Origin: Bog-473 sp963744935
GTDB lineage: Bacteria; Actinomycetota; Acidimicrobiia; Acidimicrobiales; RAAP-2
DNA length: 64,000 nt
Reading direction: 5' to 3'
NCBI GenBank assembly: GCA_963744935.1
Contig: CAVUVM010000003.1
Span: 186,001-250,000 of the forward strand
Shown piece by piece: positions 15,632-23,623 of the stretch. The notes under the pieces are model-generated. The model did not search any database. It worked only from the letters and a program-made list of their open reading frames with translations, and was not told the origin of the DNA. The position numbers were made by a program, and so were the translations under genes. The number at the start of each line of letters is the position of its first letter. The stretch's first letter is position 1.

Positions 15632-17122
15632 GCGGACAGGTGCCGGAGGACTGCTCGGGATCGCCGCCTCGACGTGGGTCGCCGCCAGCGGGACCTTGAC
15701 CAGCAGCGTCGCTCCCATCCCCGGCGCCGACATGACCTCGGCCGTCCCGTGCAGCGCCTCGGCGATGGCCCGCACGATGGCTAGGCCCAGCCCGGTCCCC
15801 GACGCCGAACGCGACGGGTCTCCCTGATAGAAGCGGTCAAAGACGCGCGAGGCCACCTCGGGCGGGATCCCGGGCCCGTTGTCGGAGACCTTGATGTACC
15901 CCGTGCGCTCAGCCACGCCCGTCGAGACGGTCACATCGGTACCGGGCGGCGTGTGCGCCAACGCATTGCGCACCAGGTTGTGCGCCACCTGCGCGAGACG
16001 CTCGCCGTCACCGACCACGACGACTGGCGGGCCGGGCTCGAGGATGAGGTGGTGGTCGTGATCGACCGCGTTGGAGTCACCGACCGCATCGACACAGATG
16101 CGATGCAGGTCCACTGGCTCGGCGCGGAGTGGTCGGCCCCGGTCCAGCTCGGCCAGGAGCAACAGGTCCTCGACGAGGCCGCCCATCCGAGTCGCCTCGT
16201 CCTCGATCCGTTTCAACGCCTTGCGGCGGCCGTCCTCGTCGGAGAAGCCGCCCCGGCCCAGGAGCTCGGCGTAACCGCGGATGGACGTGAGTGGCGTGCG
16301 CAGCTCGTGCGAGGCGTCAGCCACGAACTGGCGAAGCCGCTCCTCGGACGCCGACTTCTCGTCGAACGCTCCCTCGATCTGGGCGAGCATCTCATTGAGC
16401 GCCGACCCCAGTTGCCCGATCTCGGTGCCCGGGCGTCCCTCGGGCACGCGGCGAGTCAGGTCGCCCGAGGCGATGGCATCGGCCGTCGTAGCCATCTGGC
16501 GCAACGGCCGCAGGCCCCGCCGTACGACGACGAGGACCAGGACGCCCATGGCCAGGAGGACTGACAGGCTGGCGAAGAACTCGACCCTGCGCAACGAATT
16601 GAGTGTGTCGTTGGTCGGGTTGAGCGACAACGACATCACCAGCGTCCCCTGCGGGACGGTCACGGCGACGGTTCGGTAGGCGCCGTCGGGATCGCTGGTG
16701 CTGCCGAGAACGACCGCGTCGGGATCGGGGTGGAAGGTGCCGGCGTAGCGCCCGACCCGGACCCGGCTGTAGATCTCGGGCACCTGCTGCACGGGGATGG
16801 TCTTGGTCAAGATCGGCGCAGGATCGGGGTGGGTCGGTGGGCCCGACGGGCGCCGCAGGATCACCCTTCCGTTGCGGTCGAGCACCGTGACGTAGACGTC
16901 GTAGGAGATGCGGCGCGAGAGCGCCGGCTCCGAGGCCCGCGCATGGCGCCCGGCCACGAAGGTCAGGTAGTTGAAGCCGAGCGCCTCGTTCTGCGCCAGG
17001 GTGTTGTCGGCCTGGCCGTAGAGGAAGGAGCGGACCGACGTGTAGATGACGACGTCAGCGACCAGGAGGCCGAGCACGAGCAGCAACGCCACGACGCCGA
17101 CGAGCCGCTTTTGGAGGCTCAT
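15614..17122 (-). CDS. sensor histidine kinase (HAMP, HisKA, HATPase)
   Basis: Membrane sensor kinase of 502 residues. TM1 is near residues 8-28 and an extracytoplasmic sensor region covers about 30-175. TM2 is near 180-202, a HAMP follows (RRGLRPLRQMATTADAIASGDL), then the phospho-acceptor box DASHELRTPLTSIRGYAEL. The ATP-binding domain has NLVRNALAHTPPG, DNGPGIPPE and GTGLGLAIV. It pairs with the response regulator just upstream (ATGA overlap), so regulator and kinase are translated together. The domain make-up resembles actinobacterial envelope or aerobic-stress kinases; the signal is unknown. Confidence 0.92.
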   Translation of the reverse strand: MSLQKRLVGVVALLLVLGLLVADVVIYTSVRSFLYGQADNTLAQNEALGFNYLTFVAGRHARASEPALSRRISYDVYVTVLDRNGRVILRRPSGPPTHPDPAPILTKTIPVQQVPEIYSRVRVGRYAGTFHPDPDAVVLGSTSDPDGAYRTVAVTVPQGTLVMSLSLNPTNDTLNSLRRVEFFASLSVLLAMGVLVLVVVRRGLRPLRQMATTADAIASGDLTRRVPEGRPGTEIGQLGSALNEMLAQIEGAFDEKSASEERLRQFVADASHELRTPLTSIRGYAELLGRGGFSDEDGRRKALKRIEDEATRMGGLVEDLLLLAELDRGRPLRAEPVDLHRICVDAVGDSNAVDHDHHLILEPGPPVVVVGDGERLAQVAHNLVRNALAHTPPGTDVTVSTGVAERTGYIKVSDNGPGIPPEVASRVFDRFYQGDPSRSASGTGLGLAIVRAIAEALHGTAEVMSAPGMGATLLVKVPLAATHVEAAIPSSPPAPVRSPQLH

Positions 17123-17823
17123 CCTTCCCTGGGCAGTCTCAGTGTGTAGCCGACGCGGCGGATCGTGTGGATGAGCGCGGGGTCGCGGAGGTCCACCTTC
17201 TTGCGCAGATAGCTGATGTACGTCTCGACGATGTTGGGATCACCGTGGAATTCGAAGCCCCAGACGTTGTCGAGGAGCTCGGACTTGGAGATGACGCGCC
17301 GTGCGTTCTCGAGGAGGTAGCGCAGCAGGTTGAACTCGGTCGCCGTGAGGTCGATGACCTGATCGTCACGCCACACTTCGTGCGTGTCGATGTTCATCGT
17401 CAGGTCGGCAAACTGCATGACGGAGGTGTCGGCTGCTGCTCTCTCGCCGGCCCGGCGCAGAATGGCTCCGACGCGGGCCATCAGCTCCTCGATGCTGAAC
17501 GGCTTCGTCACGTAGTCGTCGCCCATGCTGAGGCCCTCGACCTTGTCCTGGGTGGTGTCGCGGGCCGTCAGGAACACGATCGGCATGTGCTCGCCCTGAT
17601 TGCGCAGCCGGCGGCAGACCTCGTTGCCGTCGAAGTCGGGCAGCATGACGTCGAGCATGACCAGGTTGGGACGGAAGGTCCGGACCTGCTCGAGCGCCTC
17701 GGCGCCGCTCGAGGCGACACCGACCTGGTAACCCTCGAAGGACAGGGCCGCGGAGAGCAGCTCGGCGATATTCGGTTCGTCGTCGACGACGAGGATGCGG
17801 GTGGAAGACGCCTCGACCGTCAC
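17119..17823 (-). CDS. OmpR-family response regulator
   Basis: A 234-residue regulator with an N-terminal receiver (RILVVDDEPNIAELL, phospho-site in VMLDVMLPD, Lys in YVTKPFS) and a C-terminal winged helix (DLTATEFNLLRYLLENARRVISKSELLDNVWG, ETYISYLRKK). It forms a two-gene unit with the downstream histidine kinase. The GTG start at 17823 sits 37 bases from the stop of the mannosyltransferase gene, so the unit may be read from that gene's promoter or its own. Targets are unknown. Confidence 0.94.
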   Translation of the reverse strand: MTVEASSTRILVVDDEPNIAELLSAALSFEGYQVGVASSGAEALEQVRTFRPNLVMLDVMLPDFDGNEVCRRLRNQGEHMPIVFLTARDTTQDKVEGLSMGDDYVTKPFSIEELMARVGAILRRAGERAAADTSVMQFADLTMNIDTHEVWRDDQVIDLTATEFNLLRYLLENARRVISKSELLDNVWGFEFHGDPNIVETYISYLRKKVDLRDPALIHTIRRVGYTLRLPREG

Positions 17824-17860
17824 GCCGCATCACCTCCTCGTCGCCACAGGACGGGCTTGG

Positions 17861-18748
17861 TCATCGTGACCGCACCGGGCTCTCAGTGCCGTCGTAGGGG
17901 CCGGGCGCCTCGCCGTCTTTCGCTTGCGCCGGCTGCGCCCCGGTGCCGAGCCCGCCACCCGATCCGTTCGCACCGCCGGTGTCGCCCGAGCCGCCCGCGG
18001 ATCGTGTACCACTGAGAGCGCGGCGCAGGCCCCGGGCCAGCCGGCCCAGACCCCACCAGGTGACGAGGCCGAGTGCCTCCACGACGATGACCGAGGACAT
18101 CTTGGATTCGCCCGCGGCGCGGTCGACGAAGCTGATCGGCACTTCCGTGATGGCGCCGCCATGCTGCTTGGCCCGGTAGGTCATCTCGATCTGGAAGCCG
18201 TAGCCCTCGGCCCGGATCCGCTCGAGGTCCAGCTTGCGCAGGATCCTGGCCGAATAGGCGCGATAGCCCGCCGTCGAGTCGGCCACGCCGAGCCCGAGCA
18301 CCGTCGAGGCGTAGATGTTGCCGCCACGCGAGAGGAGATGGCGGTGCCAGGCCCAGTTGGGGATGGATCCGCCCTCGACATAGCGGGAGCCGATCGAGAC
18401 GTCGAAACCCTCCTCGAGCGGCGCCAGCAGGCCAGGCAGTGCGGCGGGATCGTGCGAGAAGTCGGCGTCGATCTCGACGAAGGCGTCGAAGCCGCGTTCG
18501 AGGCCCCAGGCGAAGCCAGCCCGGTACGCGCTACCCAAACCGGACTTCTCGTTTCGTGGCAGGAGCTGCACATCGGGAATCTCGGCAGCGACCTTTTTTA
18601 CGATGTCCGCCGTGCCGTCCGGGCTCCCATCGTCGACGACCAGCACGCCCGCATGGGGCAGACACTCGTGGATCCGGTGCAGCATCCGCTCGATGTTCTC
18701 CGACTCGTTGTAGGTCGGAATGACCACCAGCGGCCTCATTACCGGCAT
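17861..18748 (-). CDS. polyprenol monophosphomannose synthase-like GT2
   Basis: Family 2 glycosyltransferase of 295 residues like Ppm1/DPM1, which moves mannose from GDP-mannose to a polyprenyl phosphate as donor for lipoglycans and protein mannosylation. Motifs are VVIPTYNESENIERML, VLVVDDGSPDGTADI, the metal-binding VEIDADFSHDP, and STAGYRAYSARILRKLDL. The C-terminal ~50 residues are Gly/Ser-rich and probably disordered. There is no fused Lnt domain, unlike mycobacterial Ppm1. The ATG at 18748 is chosen since it gives the standard N-terminus. The GT87 enzyme at 22-23.5 kb could use its product. Confidence 0.9.
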   Translation of the reverse strand: MPVMRPLVVIPTYNESENIERMLHRIHECLPHAGVLVVDDGSPDGTADIVKKVAAEIPDVQLLPRNEKSGLGSAYRAGFAWGLERGFDAFVEIDADFSHDPAALPGLLAPLEEGFDVSIGSRYVEGGSIPNWAWHRHLLSRGGNIYASTVLGLGVADSTAGYRAYSARILRKLDLERIRAEGYGFQIEMTYRAKQHGGAITEVPISFVDRAAGESKMSSVIVVEALGLVTWWGLGRLARGLRRALSGTRSAGGSGDTGGANGSGGGLGTGAQPAQAKDGEAPGPYDGTESPVRSR

Positions 18749-18923
18749 TCTAGGAGGTCGTGCCGCGCCGGCTCGGGCGCCCGACGGCGCGGCGGCCGGA
18801 CCTGTCCCGCCTCTGGCCTGGGCGTTCGCCCTCGAGCGCCACCGAGGCGTCCGCCCAGCATCGGTCCTGAACGAGCCTCGGATCAGCCCCGAACCAGCCC
18901 CGCATCGGGCCCGGTCGTTCCCA

Positions 18924-20102
18924 TCAGAAGTCCACGGGCTCGGACTCGGCCGGGTCGATCGGCGAGGACGAGCCGGGCTCGGTCGAGCCATCCGGGCCGC
19001 GGCGGAGCTCCCGAACGATCACCTGGAGCGCTCCGCCAACCGGGATGCCGATAAGCGCCCCGACGAAGGTCCCCAGTCCTCCGGCAATCTTCCCACCAAG
19101 CGTGGCGCCCACCAGGACGGCTATCAGCACCCAGAAGGGGTTGAGTTGGACCGTCCTGCTCATGATGACCGGGTTGAGCACGTGGTTCTCGATCTGCTGG
19201 TACACCAGAAACACGACGAGCATGACGATCCCAGCGGGCACGGAGTGGATGGCGGCGATGACGACGACGGGCAGCCCCGCCAGCAGGCCGCCGACGAGGG
19301 GTAACAGGTCGACGAGGGCAACGAAGACCCCGAGCAACAACGCGAATGGCACCCCGAGGATGGCCAGGGTCGTCCCCGAGATGACCCCCGCGATGACGGA
19401 GGTGAGCCCGTTCCCGAGCATGTACCCGGTGACCGAGCGGATGGACTCGTCGACCACCCGTTCCAGACGCTCCGCTGTGGGGGGCCGAAAGAGGCTGAGG
19501 ACACCCCGCCACATGCGTGGCGCCTCGAGCATGGTGAAGAACGTCAACACCGCGATGGTCAAGATCGCGACGACTGTCGAGATGGCGGCTGCCCCGACGG
19601 AGAAGGCCGTCGCGGGCTTGAGCACCTTGGTCAGCTGCGACGTGAGCTTGGAGGAGCCCTCCGAGAGGTATTTCTGCAAGTGCAGGCGATAGACGAGTTT
19701 CCCCAGCGGGCCGCGACCATGCTTGGCCTCGGACACCAGGTGCGGGACTTGCTTGCCGAAGTTGATGGCGGCGGTCACCAGTGGCTCGGTGAAGAGGTAC
19801 ACCAGCCCAGCCAATATCACGACGCCGAGGAGGAAGACGAGAACGGTCGCCCCCCCGTGCGACATGCCGTGCCGGTGCAAGTACCGCGTGGCGGGTGTCA
19901 TCAGCAGCGTGAAGAAGAAGGCGATGATGATGTACACGACGATCGTGCGCAGGACCCAGAGCACGAGTATGAGCGCCGCGTTCAGGTCCAGCAGCAAGAT
20001 GATGGTGGCAACCGAAACCACGATCGTCCCCAAAGGGATCCCACGCCGGTCCGCGCTGCCCGTGAGCCTGGACCGCCAGGTGTTCTGAGGCTCAGCGGCC
20101 AT
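18924..20102 (-). CDS. AI-2E family (PerM/YdiK-like) membrane permease
   Basis: A 392-residue protein with about eight TM helices. The features are those of the AI-2E transporter family: an N-terminal helix pair, a long middle amphipathic region (KHGRGPLGKLVYRLHLQKYL), and the C-terminal core GVFVALVDLLPLVGGLLAGLPVV, then YQQIENHVLNPVIMSRTVQLNP and GGKIAGGLGTFVGALIGIP. Members export diverse substrates; autoinducer transport is shown for only a few. The start at 20102 (MAAEPQNTW) is chosen over one 20 codons earlier. It is divergent from the flippase-like gene. Confidence 0.9.
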   Translation of the reverse strand: MAAEPQNTWRSRLTGSADRRGIPLGTIVVSVATIILLLDLNAALILVLWVLRTIVVYIIIAFFFTLLMTPATRYLHRHGMSHGGATVLVFLLGVVILAGLVYLFTEPLVTAAINFGKQVPHLVSEAKHGRGPLGKLVYRLHLQKYLSEGSSKLTSQLTKVLKPATAFSVGAAAISTVVAILTIAVLTFFTMLEAPRMWRGVLSLFRPPTAERLERVVDESIRSVTGYMLGNGLTSVIAGVISGTTLAILGVPFALLLGVFVALVDLLPLVGGLLAGLPVVVIAAIHSVPAGIVMLVVFLVYQQIENHVLNPVIMSRTVQLNPFWVLIAVLVGATLGGKIAGGLGTFVGALIGIPVGGALQVIVRELRRGPDGSTEPGSSSPIDPAESEPVDF

Positions 20103-20164
20103 GGCCCAAGCTTGGCAGCTCCGACCTTCAAAGAGGCGGTTCTTCAGGTGCCCGACGTGCAAGC

Positions 20165-21518
20165 ATGAATGCGATGGAGGCGCCAGACCAGGGGGTCACC
20201 GGGGAAGAACCTGGGAACGGACACGTTCACGCGCCCCAGAGCGCTTCAGCACGCGAGCCCGCCGCTGCGGTTCCCGCCCGTTCGGCCGACCACGCCGACG
20301 GCGTGGCGTCGGGAGGCATTGACGCTATCGGCGAATCCGTCGATGGCTCTGTAGCTGAACTCGGGTCAGAATCAGCGGCCGAGCCCGCCCTCGCCGGGCA
20401 GGCCGGCGAGCCGCCGTCGTCCGGGGAGTCGGAGGAGGCGGACGCCGGTGCCCCAGCACCGCGCCCCCGCCGGCAGCTGCTGCCCTTCTTGCCACGCAAC
20501 GTGAAGATCACGCTGATGGTGCTGCTCGCGTTCTTCATAGGCGAGTACATCCTCCTGCCGGAGCTGGCCAGCGCGCGGCAGGGAGTTCCATCAACTGAGC
20601 CATCTCAACTTCTTGTGGCTGATCGTCGGTGCGCTGCTCGAAGTGGCGGCTCTGGCCGCTTACGCCGAGCTGACTCATACGGTGCTCTCGCCCGGCGCGC
20701 CAGACCGCTTTCGCATCTTCCGCATCAACATGTGGGCGTTGGCGATCAGCCACACCCTCCCCGGGGGCACGGTGCCGGGCACGGCGGCCAGCTACCGGCT
20801 GCTGACCGAGTCGGAGGTGTCGGGCAGCACAGCCGCGTTCGGGCTCGCGGCCCAAGGCATGGGGTCGGCCGTCGTGCTCAACATCATCTTCTGGCTTGCG
20901 CTGCTCATCTCCATCCCGCTCCAGGGCTACAACCCCCTGTACGGGTTCGCGGCCCTCCTCGGGGTGCTCTTGCTCTCGATCTTCGCTGCGGTGGTGTTCT
21001 TGCTCACCAGGGGCGAAAAGCAGACAGGCCTCCTGGTCAAGAAGGTGGCCGACCGCGTGCCCTTCATCCGGGCGGAGACCTTGACCTCGCTGCTGCAGAA
21101 GGTCGCCGACCGCATGAAGATCCTCTCCGCGAGCTCGGATCTGCTGGTCAAGGCTGGTATCTGGGCGGCGGCCAACTGGCTGCTCGACTGCGCGTCCCTC
21201 TACGTCTTCTGCCTTGCGTTCGGGGCCAAGATCTCTCCGATCGACGTGCTGGTCGCCTACGGGCTGGCCAACATCCTCGCCGTCATCCCCCTCACGCCGG
21301 GCGGTCTGGGGGTCGTCGAGCTGACGGTCGTTGCCGTCTTGAAGGGATTCGGCGTCCCCGGTGGGGTCGCCGCAGCCGGCGTGCTCAGCTGGAGGCTCGT
21401 GAACTTCTGGCTCCCCATCCCCTTCGGTGGCTTGAGCTACCTGTCGTTGCGCTTCGGCCATGCCCGCTCGCGTCTGACGTGCACGGCGTCGCCAGGGGCC
21501 AAGGCCGCTACCTCCTAA
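20165..21518 (+). CDS. flippase-like LPG-synthase TM-domain protein, frame interrupted
   Basis: Membrane protein of the YbhN / lysylphosphatidylglycerol-synthase TM-domain family. The first ~100 residues are an Ala/Glu-rich cytosolic lead, followed by PFLPRNVKITLMVLLAFFIGEYILLP. Near 20575-20600 the frame shifts by one base. The rest (HLNFLWLIVGALLEVAALAAY, ALAISHTLPGGTVPGTAASYRLL, VAYGLANILAVIPLTPGGLGVVE) is in the next frame and stops at 21518. The family's PGGLG motif and TM pattern are clear. In the unshifted frame the lead is open all the way into the methyltransferase, which is a coincidence of the frames rather than a fusion. The role is probably lipid or glycolipid translocation. Confidence 0.8.
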
Positions 21519-22315
21519 CCGGCTTGTCGCCTTCCGCCTCGGCGCGCTGGACGGCGGCGCAGCGCGCCCGCATGGCCCGCACGCGGCCCGCCACGCCGGG
21601 TGGCGACCTCGAGGGTGAGCAGCGGCTCTACCGGGACGTGGCCGGCTCGGCGTCCCTTGTGCCCGCCGGTCGTGTCGGCGACCTGCAGTTGCGGACACGA
21701 GTGGTCGACGCTGAGGTCGCGCGCGCCATCGGGCGCGGCACCGAACAGATCATGCTCCTCGGGGCTGGGTACGACGGGCGGGCGCTGCGCTTCGGCGACG
21801 ACGCGCTTCGCTGGTTCGAGGTCGACACTGCCGGCGTGCTCGAGGACAAGAGGCAGCGCCTACGCGCGCTCGGCCTGGTGCCGGCGCAGGTGGTGTCGGT
21901 GAGCGCCGACCTCGAGACCGACGAGATCGCCGCCGCGCTCGACGCGGCCGGTCATGACCCCAGCCGCCCGTCCCTGTTCGTCTGTGAGAGCGTGCTGGTC
22001 GCACTCACCCTGGCGGTGACGGCATCGCTGTGCGAGACCCTGCGGGCGCGAGCCGCGCCAGGCAGCACGCTGGTGGCGACCTTCGCGGTGGCACCCGAGC
22101 CGACGCCGCCCTGCCGGACCCTGCGGACCGCGACGAAGGCCGTGTCGCGGGTCCTCGGTGAGGCCCGGCGCGACGAGCTCCGGCCCGGCGATCCCGAGAA
22201 GCTCTTGATCGTCACCGGCTGGCATGTCACCCACGTCGAGCGCGGTCCAGAGCACCTGCTCGACCGCGGCGCACACCAACTCGTCTTCGTCTGCGAGCCG
22301 ATATCGCGGGCCTAG
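21479..22315 (+). CDS. class I SAM-dependent methyltransferase (PPM/LCMT-like)
   Basis: A 278-residue protein of the leucine-carboxyl-methyltransferase-like group frequent in actinobacteria. The N-terminus has GLSPSASARWTAAQRARMAR. The cofactor region is IMLLGAGYDGRALRF with WFEVDTAGVLEDKRQRL, where the Asp binds SAM. A later segment is LFVCESVLVALTLAVTASLCETL. The GTG at 21479 overlaps the preceding flippase gene by 40 bases; the ATG at 21572 is an alternative start. Its stop shares the bases CTAG (22312-22315) with the opposite-strand GT87 gene. The substrate is unknown; polyketide- or lipid-modifying roles occur in the family. Confidence 0.82.
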   Translation: MHGVARGQGRYLLTGLSPSASARWTAAQRARMARTRPATPGGDLEGEQRLYRDVAGSASLVPAGRVGDLQLRTRVVDAEVARAIGRGTEQIMLLGAGYDGRALRFGDDALRWFEVDTAGVLEDKRQRLRALGLVPAQVVSVSADLETDEIAAALDAAGHDPSRPSLFVCESVLVALTLAVTASLCETLRARAAPGSTLVATFAVAPEPTPPCRTLRTATKAVSRVLGEARRDELRPGDPEKLLIVTGWHVTHVERGPEHLLDRGAHQLVFVCEPISRA

Positions 22316-23544
22316 GTCCCGGCGCGCGATGGCGCCATCGCCCGGCGGCGGACTCCGACTGGACGCTCGGCGACCGAGCGCAGCACCCGGACGCCTGCAC
22401 CTGCGATGAGGACCACGAACAAGAGCGCGAAACAGTCCGAGACGGGAATGAGCCAGCCCCGCCCGGCGAAGGCGATCGACGGGCCGTGGGGCACCCACCA
22501 GTACGGAGCGGCCCACAACAGGACCGCGACGCCTAGCGCGTACCACCCGCCGTAGCGTGGCCGGTCCTCGGCCAGGGCGAGCCATGCCACTAGGAGGATC
22601 ATCCAGATGAAATGGTGCGACCACGACACCGGGCTGGCCAACGACTCGGTCGCTTCCACGACGAGGAGGCCGAGCACGGCGGAGGAACGCCGATAGGCGC
22701 CGGCGGCGATCACGAGCCCGATCACGCCGACGCTCACCACGACGACGAAGGTGGTCGACGTCGTGACGGTGTGGCCCAGCGCCCGCTCGAGCGCGCCAAG
22801 CATGCCCTGGTTGCCCACCCACGAGAGCATGCCTGCCCGCTGCGGGTCGCGGATGTAGTGCGTCCAGTAGGACCACGATGTCGACGCGTTCACGACGGCT
22901 GCGAGCAACGCGGCGGCGCAGAACGAGACACTGGCTCGCATGCCCGCCCGGCCCTGGCGCGTCATGAGGAGGTACGGGATGAGGATCAGCGGCGTCACCT
23001 TGATGGCAGCTGCCAAGCCGACCAGGACGCCCCGGGGCACCGGCAGGTCCATGGTCAGGTCGGCCACGACCATGAGGGCCAGGATGATGTTGACCTGCCC
23101 GAGGAGGAACGTCTGACGGACCGGGTCGAACAACACGACCGGGAGCAACAAGATGAGGGACCACCAGATGATGCTGCGGCGATCGAGCACACGGCACACA
23201 GCACGCAGGCTGACCGCGAGCAACCCGAACAACGCCGCAAGGTTCACGCACGAGAACACGACCTCGCAGACACCAACCGGGAGGTGTGCGAACGGCGCGA
23301 ACAACAACGCGGAGAATGGCGGATAGGTGAATCCGAGGTGGTCGGCCGGATAGGTGACACTGAAGAGGTTGTTCGACGCTGCGTGTGCACCCCCGAGGAG
23401 GTAGGTCGCCAGGTCGAGCTGGCGGTGGACCAGCGCAAGGACCGTGACGCCGACCACGGCCATGGCGCCCGACAGCACGGGGCACGCCCAGCTGCGCGTC
23501 GAGGCGATCGTGCGCATGTGCAGGGCCAACGCATCGCGGGCCAT
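22312..23544 (-). CDS. GT87 (DUF2029) polyprenol-dependent mannosyltransferase
   Basis: Integral membrane glycosyltransferase of 410 residues with roughly ten TM helices. The GT-C pattern of family 87 is seen: FSVTYPADHLGFTYPPFSALLFAP near the first external loop, LLGQVNIILALMVVADL, GLAAAIKVTPLILIPYLL, and SWVGNQGMLGAL, SPVSWSHHFIWMILL. Actinobacterial relatives add alpha-mannose from polyprenyl-phosphomannose to phosphatidylinositol mannosides or arabinomannans, which would fit the Ppm-like enzyme at 17.9-18.7 kb. The start is taken at ATG 23544; ATG 23517 is possible. Confidence 0.87.
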   Translation of the reverse strand: MARDALALHMRTIASTRSWACPVLSGAMAVVGVTVLALVHRQLDLATYLLGGAHAASNNLFSVTYPADHLGFTYPPFSALLFAPFAHLPVGVCEVVFSCVNLAALFGLLAVSLRAVCRVLDRRSIIWWSLILLLPVVLFDPVRQTFLLGQVNIILALMVVADLTMDLPVPRGVLVGLAAAIKVTPLILIPYLLMTRQGRAGMRASVSFCAAALLAAVVNASTSWSYWTHYIRDPQRAGMLSWVGNQGMLGALERALGHTVTTSTTFVVVVSVGVIGLVIAAGAYRRSSAVLGLLVVEATESLASPVSWSHHFIWMILLVAWLALAEDRPRYGGWYALGVAVLLWAAPYWWVPHGPSIAFAGRGWLIPVSDCFALLFVVLIAGAGVRVLRSVAERPVGVRRRAMAPSRAGT

Positions 23545-23623
23545 GCCACGAGATCGTGCCGAGAACCGGACGCGCCGAGGGGGTTTCACATTCGGCCTAT
23601 ACCCGGCAGACACCCCGACGTGG

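Noticed and set aside
20165..22315. A 716-codon open frame that looks like a fused flippase-methyltransferase
   Set aside because: The middle ~290 codons are out of frame with the flippase and have no protein-like pattern; two genes plus one frameshift explain it.
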